Made by a program: the position numbers and the translations under genes. This document shows, one piece after another, positions 11,778 through 18,039 of a stretch of 18,039 nucleotides of DNA (the first letter of the stretch is position 1; the number at the start of each line of letters is the position of its first letter). The stretch is from assembly GCA_001598975.1 (NCBI GenBank), contig BBXU01002309.1, positions 1 to 18,039 of the forward strand, read 5' to 3'. Origin of the DNA: Parachlorella kessleri (lineage: Eukaryota; Chlorophyta; Trebouxiophyceae; Chlorellales; Chlorellaceae). The notes beneath the pieces were generated by a model. It was given only the letters and a program-made list of their open reading frames with translations. It had not been told where the DNA came from and ran no database searches.

Positions 11778-13645
11778 ATGCACTGCGCTGGGAAGGGTGG
11801 AACCCTGCGTCTAGCCCTGGCAGCAGCACTCCTGCTTGCAGCATGCAGCCTTCCCCTAGCCCTGGCTCAAGCAGGAAACCTGACAAATCCTGAGCCACCA
11901 GTAAGCAGCTAGTAGACAGGTTGACTGTGCCTGTCCAGTATCGATGGCCTGCACTGTTGCCCGTGGCAGAGCTTTGTATCATTTGTACGGCGGGCCCTTA
12001 TTAATGTAGGCAGAGGTAGCGCCATGTATGCTTTCCACATGGGTGCAGGGCTGCGGGGAATTGGGCGCGCCCTGCTGCGCCTACAACACGCGCCGTGGCC
12101 CCTGCCATACTCCTACGTCCTTCTGCCTGCCTCCCAATGCGACCGCTGCTGTGGGGTGGGCCAGCCGCACATGCCAGGAGCTGCCGCGTGTGGAGAGCTG
12201 TGGCCAGCCCGGGGGCTTGTGCGCTGTGAGGAGTGGTGGCTGGGCCACGGCTCCTGGCCTTGCTGACCCCACCCACGGCCTGCAGTGCCCCCCGGAGCGG
12301 GAGATCTGCCCTGAAGGGTATGTCGCCAATGGTGTTGCCTTGTATTTAAGAGCAGCATGCCGCTACCCTGGCCGTGCTGCCGTGATGGTTATGGAACTGC
12401 ATTGTATGTGGGTGATGGTGGCAGGGCTGTGAATCCCCGCTTCTACCGCCGCCTGCCCGCCTATGTTCCCTTGCTTGCTGGTCTTCAGGTACAGCTGCCA
12501 GTCTCTCCCCGAGCCTTCGCTTGTGGAGGTCCTGGGCACGTGTGTACCGGTCCCACCTGACTGTGGGCACGAGGGCGGCGCCTGCTGCCCTGGGGGTGTC
12601 TACCAGGGCGGCTTCAACGTCTCCGAGTTTGGGGGCTTCTGTCGGGAGGATGGCATCAACTGCACCGCGGATTATCATGGGCAAGATTCTGATGAGTGGC
12701 GCTGTACGCGCTGGCCCATGTAAGATGAGCTATGTCATCGGTACAGTGTGTGGTGTACAGCTTGTTGCTCTGCCTGCGTGGCAACATGATGTGCACGGTG
12801 CAGCCCAGCTAGTTCAGCCCAGGGCAGCAGCCAGGTGGTTCATTGTTGGTGTGCTAGCAAAGCTTGGCCAGCATGGAAACTCACCGCTGTGGTCCGCCTA
12901 CTGCAGATTCCCAGACGAGTGTGGGGGCCCGGGGAAGCCCTGCTGCCCTGATGGGTACATGCACTGGTACGATGCCTCCGACAATGCACCCCCCAAATGC
13001 CAGGTGGGGTTTTATGGGGGGGTCGACGATCTGTTCCTGCATCTGCTCTTGATGGCCGGCCTTCATGGTGTGGTGGGTGGCCCTAGAAAGTTCCGTCACC
13101 TGACCATGCTGCCGGTGAGTCCCTCAAAGGGATTCGAGCTAAGAGCCTGGATGCAGTATGCCTACATACCGAAATGTGCCGTAGTTCTTGATAACGTATT
13201 GGGAGCAAGTCCAGGGTTATGTTGTAAGAAGCAGTGGCCTGGAAACCACAGCTTGTTTCACTGCCGCACCTCCACCACACAAGCAAACTGTAGTAGGGCA
13301 GTGAGGTGGATGCCTGGAAGAGCGCAACAGCATAAACCCAGGTTACGTGCCACATTAATACTTGTAATGCAGGCGGGAAGCTACTGCCGATAGCATGATG
13401 GGGCTACCACGGTTAGCGAAGATGCATCAGGGAATGGAACGTGTGTTGCCAACCCTCATGACTGTGGCCAGATGGGCAAAGCGTGCTGCATCAATACTGG
13501 TTACCACACGTGGTACACCTGTCAAGGATGGCAATGGTGGTGCAAGGGGGCATATGAGGGGACTGGAGAGGATGTTGTGTGCGAGCCCTGCCCCTCCAAT
13601 GCGTCTGCTCTGCCTCAAAATAATGGCAACCACTGCAGTGAGTGA
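11778..13645 (+). CDS. Secreted cysteine-rich repeat protein, unknown function (about 6 exons)
   Basis: Exons: 11778-11900, 12049-12317, 12489-12719, 12907-13003, probably a 28-nt exon 13087-13114, and 13431-13645. Phases agree throughout and give about 320 residues. The start opens a strong signal peptide (RLALAAALLLAACSLPLALA). The mature part has five modules built on CG-x2-G-x2-C(C): GCGELGAPCC, SCGQPGGLC, DCGHEGGACC, ECGGPGKPCC and DCGQMGKACC, with more cysteines between. Six N-x-S/T sites (such as GNLT, PNAT, FNVS, INCT) and no other membrane segment point to a disulfide-bonded extracellular or wall protein. I do not recognise the family. The first four exons are well supported; the 13004-13430 junction and the 3' end are less certain (an alternative acceptor is at 13394). 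It ends CSE-TGA, with TGTAA at 13682. Confidence 0.75.
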
Positions 13646-13681
13646 ACACTCTCTGGGGTGTGACGCAGCCTCCTAGCTGGG

Positions 13682-13686
13682 TGTAA
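13682..13686 (+). promoter_or_regulatory. TGTAA polyadenylation signal
   Basis: TGTAA, the usual green-algal poly(A) signal, lies 37 nt after the TGA at 13643-13645. This supports the gene ending there rather than splicing at the GTGAGT at 13638. Confidence 0.5.
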
Positions 13687-13689
13687 AGC

Positions 13690-14519
13690 AAGGACAAACT
13701 GCAATTATGGCATTGCAGCTGCACAAAGATTATGTCGTTGCTGACTGCACTGTACAGGTATAGCAAATGCAACATTGAGATTCAGTCTGTACTCTGTACA
13801 CATTCCCACGCTCAGCTGTAACACCTCGCTGGTCCGTGAGTGACCCCCAATGAGTCGTACCTCTGTTGCCTCATCGCAAGAGGCCTCGATGCCCTGCAGC
13901 TGGCTCCATGCCCTTCTTGCGGTTTGCAAATTTTTTCCAGGCACAATGGTGTTGGGGTCCCCAAGCATCGTTTACAGAGAGTCTGCATTCGTGGCAAAGC
14001 CTATCACTAGCATTGGTCCCCTCTTCTGGCCACTTGCCACAGTATGGCAACGTAGGCTATAAGACCGCCACTCCCTCCTTGCAAATCATGCACACCTCAG
14101 CTGACATACCGGAGGCAGTACTGTAGGCACTTTGCACATAACCATGCCTTGCAGGCCGCCTACGACCCACAGGTCGTAGCGCCCTTAGCTGCCGCCAATG
14201 ACAAATAAATTGTGAGCAGTGGCTGGCTATGAGGCCGGTAGACTGTTGCTAATACAATAAAAGCCGTCAATCAGCCTTACACTGCAGCAGGCGTCTCCTT
14301 CAAACTCGCCCTGAAAAGCGATCCCACTAGCTCGCGCAGTTTGACACACCCTCACCACTGGGAACTCCATAACTCCAGACCCCATAATCCCAGCCTGGAA
14401 GGCTGGAGGCGAGTATGGCTTGTGGTGGGGCCTCCACCCAAGTTCACTAGAACGCCAACAGTTAGCGGAGCTGCCATACCAGCACAAGGTAACACAAGCT
14501 TTAGGAGTTCCAGAGGGGT
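13690..14519. other. Region with no firm gene between the cysteine-rich gene and H4 copy 2
   Basis: It may hold extra 3' exons of the cysteine-rich gene. One candidate after TTGCAG at 14149-14154 reads AAYDPQVVAPLAAANDK then TAA, but no phase-matched donor was found. A perfect 8-bp hairpin (CTACGACC, loop CACA, GGTCGTAG) is at 14160-14179. A second TGTAA is at 13817. Confidence 0.4.
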
Positions 14520-14535
14520 GGTGTTAAATAACACC
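14520..14535 (-). terminator. Histone 3' stem-loop of H4 copy 2
   Basis: On the minus strand it reads GGTGTT-ATTT-AACACC, 51 nt after the stop codon, exactly the spacing of H4 copy 1, followed by ACCCCTCTGGAA. Confidence 0.92.
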
Positions 14536-14586
14536 GGTAGGGTTGGTTGCTGCTGGCCAGCCAGCAGCTGTACAGGCAGTGGCCGC

Positions 14587-16050
<1,464 letters not shown>

Positions 16051-16104
16051 GTGCCTGGTTGTCAGTTGCCCTTGGCCACTGACCAACCTTACAAAAACCC
16101 AACC

Positions 16105-16120
16105 GGTGTTATTTAACACC
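16105..16120 (+). terminator. Histone 3' stem-loop of H3 copy 2
   Basis: It reads GGTGTT-ATTT-AACACC, 54 nt after the stop codon, the same spacing as H3 copy 1, preceded by AACC and followed by ACCCTTGTGGGA. Confidence 0.92.
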
Positions 16121-17223
16121 ACCCTTGTGGGACACCTGCCCTCTCCTGGTGCAACTTGTTGGCCTCTGGCCAAACGCTAGGTCTGAGCTCAAGCTGCAAG
16201 TTTCCCAGCATGCCTGAGCTAAGCAACAGGCGAGTATGAGAAGCTGGACAGGCCTTCATGATTTGAGATTGGTCAATTTGCTGAAAGGAGACATCGCCAG
16301 GGGCATGTGCTGGTCAGTGCGTATATAGTTGTGGCATTCAGCAAAGACTGTCATAAGCTTAACTAGGTGCACACTATGCACACCTTACTGCTGGGTTTCA
16401 GGGCTGGCTGCTTTTCTCCTGCTATAGGTCAGTCATGTCCAGTTGACCTTCAGGGATATGTTCTGCAGGGCTTCCTTCTTCCCATACTCTTGAGGGTTTT
16501 ACCTAACCAACACTCCCGGTCCACTCTGTGTTGACCAGGCTTCAGCTGGGGCATGGCCTGCTGGAGAGGCCTCAGGCCACCTTACAGGTACCATCAGTAG
16601 TTCTGTAAGGTACATCTTTCTTCAAGCTGGGTACCCCCTCGTTGTTACAAGTTGAGCTGAAATATACAATTTATCTCCTGGTCATACCACCTTCAAGTTG
16701 ACCAGCGGTGGAGGGTGATTGTTCGCAACGCACCCTCAAGCAAAGGGAGGTTGATTGTTGAGGACACACTTTCCTTTACTATTTGCTATGCTAAATCCAG
16801 TGGAAGCCATGTGAGGCAGATGCAAAGGTATTGACCCTGTGTGAGAGGAGATGCCAGCAACCTGCTTCACTGTGGTGCCGGCGCCCTGTTCCTCCGCGTA
16901 GAGCCCGCGCCTAGGGTGCAAATGCCATTTGGCTGGTGATCGCGATGATCACGACTCTCGAGCCGCTGCCGTGGCCGCTGCCGTGGCACATATAGAAGCG
17001 TTGTTCCCTTCCTGTCTCTCACTTTTAAACTTGCTGCACGTTGTTTGCTGCGCCACCGTCTCGTCGAAAGCACCGTCCCGACTCCCATCTCATGCTGGCG
17101 GCTGGCTTCATACTGCTGTCTTGGTTCCCGTCGCTTTGGAATTTTGTTTTGGGGTGCCATCTGCTTCAGCAGAGGACAGATAGCTGAGCAACCAACTGTT
17201 ACTGGCAGCCGCCGCCATCCGTC
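16121..17223. other. Intergenic region holding the MCO-2 promoter, no gene recognised
   Basis: The first ~45 nt (with GCCCTCTCC and GGTGCAACTTG) match the flank of H3 copy 1, after which similarity fades. An 8-bp inverted repeat CCTTACAG / CTGTAAGG spans 16580-16610. GCCGCTGCCGTG is repeated in tandem at about 16961-16984, upstream of MCO-2. No clear TATA box for MCO-2 was found. Confidence 0.45.
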
Positions 17224-17598
17224 ATGGGCGCGGTGCCTTTGCCACGCGCTATGGCACTTGCGTTAGCTGTCACACTGTTGTTAGGCGGCCTTCTTGGGGC
17301 CCAAGGAAAGGGGCAAAGTGGCCTGCCTAGCGATCTGCCAGTGGTAGAGTTCCCCATCGGGCAGTCCATCTATGACCTCCCCGGCTATGAGGTACTGATG
17401 CCTTCCCACCCGAGGCAAACAATCAACATCACCCTGACTCCTGCAACTGTTCAGGCAGGTGACGCGTGCCTTGTGTCGTGGGAATAGTGAGCGAGCACTC
17501 CTCCCGCTCTTGTCTTGGGTAACTAAAGTGGACTCTGGTGTCCTGCAGGGCCCCAGCGGCGAACCCCTCGTGCTGCGTTTCACTAACGGCCTCTACAG
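17224..17598 (+). CDS. MCO-2: multicopper oxidase paralog, first two exons only, cut by the right edge
   Basis: Exon 1 is 17224-17454 (77 codons) and exon 2 is 17549-17598 (50 nt, the same length as exon 2 of MCO-1). Residues 10-28 are a signal peptide (MALALAVTLLLGGLLGAQG). From residue 39 it follows MCO-1 closely: PVVEF, GQSIYDLPGYE, LMP, PRQ, INITLTPATVQ, then GPSGEPLVLRFTNGLYR against GPFGEPLLLSFTNGVYR. No copper motif has been reached, so the identification rests on MCO-1. ATG 17251 is an alternative start that leaves the signal peptide intact. The next exon, 173 nt downstream in MCO-1, was not found by 18039, so the intron here is at least 441 nt or the gene is broken. Confidence 0.78.
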
Positions 17599-18039
17599 GT
17601 GAGAAAGCAAGGTCGGTTGTGATAAGCTGGGAAGTCTTTCTGGTGTTGGGGAGTATCGATAGTATCACATGGGGGCCTCAGTATTTCCTGCACCTGGGAA
17701 GGCAAGCAAGGCTGGCATTCTCTCCTTCTGGGTATATCACTATGGGGAAGGGCTGTCCTGTACCTGTCCTACAGTGGTCCCATGGGGCCATAGGATGGCA
17801 TCCTATGGGCCCCAGGCGTCCTATGTGCATCCTACCCGTAGGATGACCCCGACCAGGCGTCCTATGCCGTCCTGTCTCCAGCTTGCCTGCCTTCTGGGTG
17901 TACATATGCCCTCAGTAACATGTAATGTGGACAGCATGGCACTTTCCCTGGCACAGAAACAGTCAGCAAAGGTCCTCAGCTGCCCACCGCAGCACCCACA
18001 TCAAGCCAGCAGTTCACAGCCGAACGACACCCCACACAT
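17599..18039. other. MCO-2 intron 2 (open at the window edge), rich in short inverted repeats
   Basis: GTGAGA donor at 17599. No exon like MCO-1 exon 3 is visible. The stretch 17784-17866 is full of CATCCTAYGG palindromes. Confidence 0.5.
17784..17866. repeat. Cluster of CATCCTAYGG inverted repeats
   Basis: CCATAGGATG (17788-17797) and CATCCTATGG (17799-17808) form a perfect 10-bp stem with one spacer base, extended by GGGGC/GCCCC with one bulge. CATCCTAC (17828-17835) and GTAGGATG (17838-17845) form a second hairpin. CCAGGCGTCCTATG is repeated directly at 17812 and 17853. Confidence 0.8.

Noticed and set aside
12521..13393. 290-codon open frame across exons 3 and 4 of the cysteine-rich gene
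   Set aside because: It is in the wrong frame through exon 3 and runs through introns; the cysteine modules and phases support the spliced model.
13757..14126. Further 3' exons of the cysteine-rich gene (frames after acceptors at 13756 and 13938)
   Set aside because: Phase-matched readings lack the cysteine modules, and the TGA at 13643 with TGTAA nearby gives a simpler end.

Overview
This is nuclear DNA of a green alga (chlorophyte, with volvocine-like histone genes). The evidence is that all six core histone genes carry one short GT-AG intron yet end in a histone 3' stem-loop instead of a poly(A) signal. They sit in divergent H3/H4 and H2A/H2B pairs, and the other genes are broken into many small exons. 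Species cannot be read from the sequence.

Layout, left to right: (1) 1-4746, minus strand, a secreted multicopper oxidase (MCO-1). I could reconstruct ten exons (463 residues) in one continuous reading frame; the 3' end lies off the left edge. (2) 4747-6399, no gene seen. (3) 6400-8006, divergent pair H3 (-) / H4 (+). (4) 8007-9141, no gene seen. (5) 9142-10680, divergent pair H2A (-) / H2B (+). (6) 10681-11675, no gene seen, but a 16-bp perfect inverted repeat. (7) 11778-13645, plus strand, a secreted cysteine-rich repeat protein of unknown function. (8) 14520-16120, divergent pair H4 (-) / H3 (+). (9) 17224 to the right edge, plus strand, the first two exons of a second multicopper oxidase (MCO-2), paralogous to MCO-1.

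The window is mirror-symmetric. MCO(-) H3(-) H4(+) on the left is repeated as H4(-) H3(+) MCO(+) on the right, with H2A/H2B and the cysteine-rich gene between the arms. The two H3 and two H4 proteins are identical as translated, stop-to-stem-loop distances match (54 and 51 nt), and similarity continues a few tens of bases past the stem-loops. This suggests an inverted segmental duplication.

The six histone genes would supply the four proteins of the nucleosome core; no linker histone H1 was found. All three divergent promoters share a CGGATGGGTGCGC element, and most of the genes have an AAAACCC core about 70-95 nt upstream of the ATG. The two oxidases and the cysteine-rich protein enter the secretory pathway (periplasm or cell wall), and their link to the histones is probably positional only.
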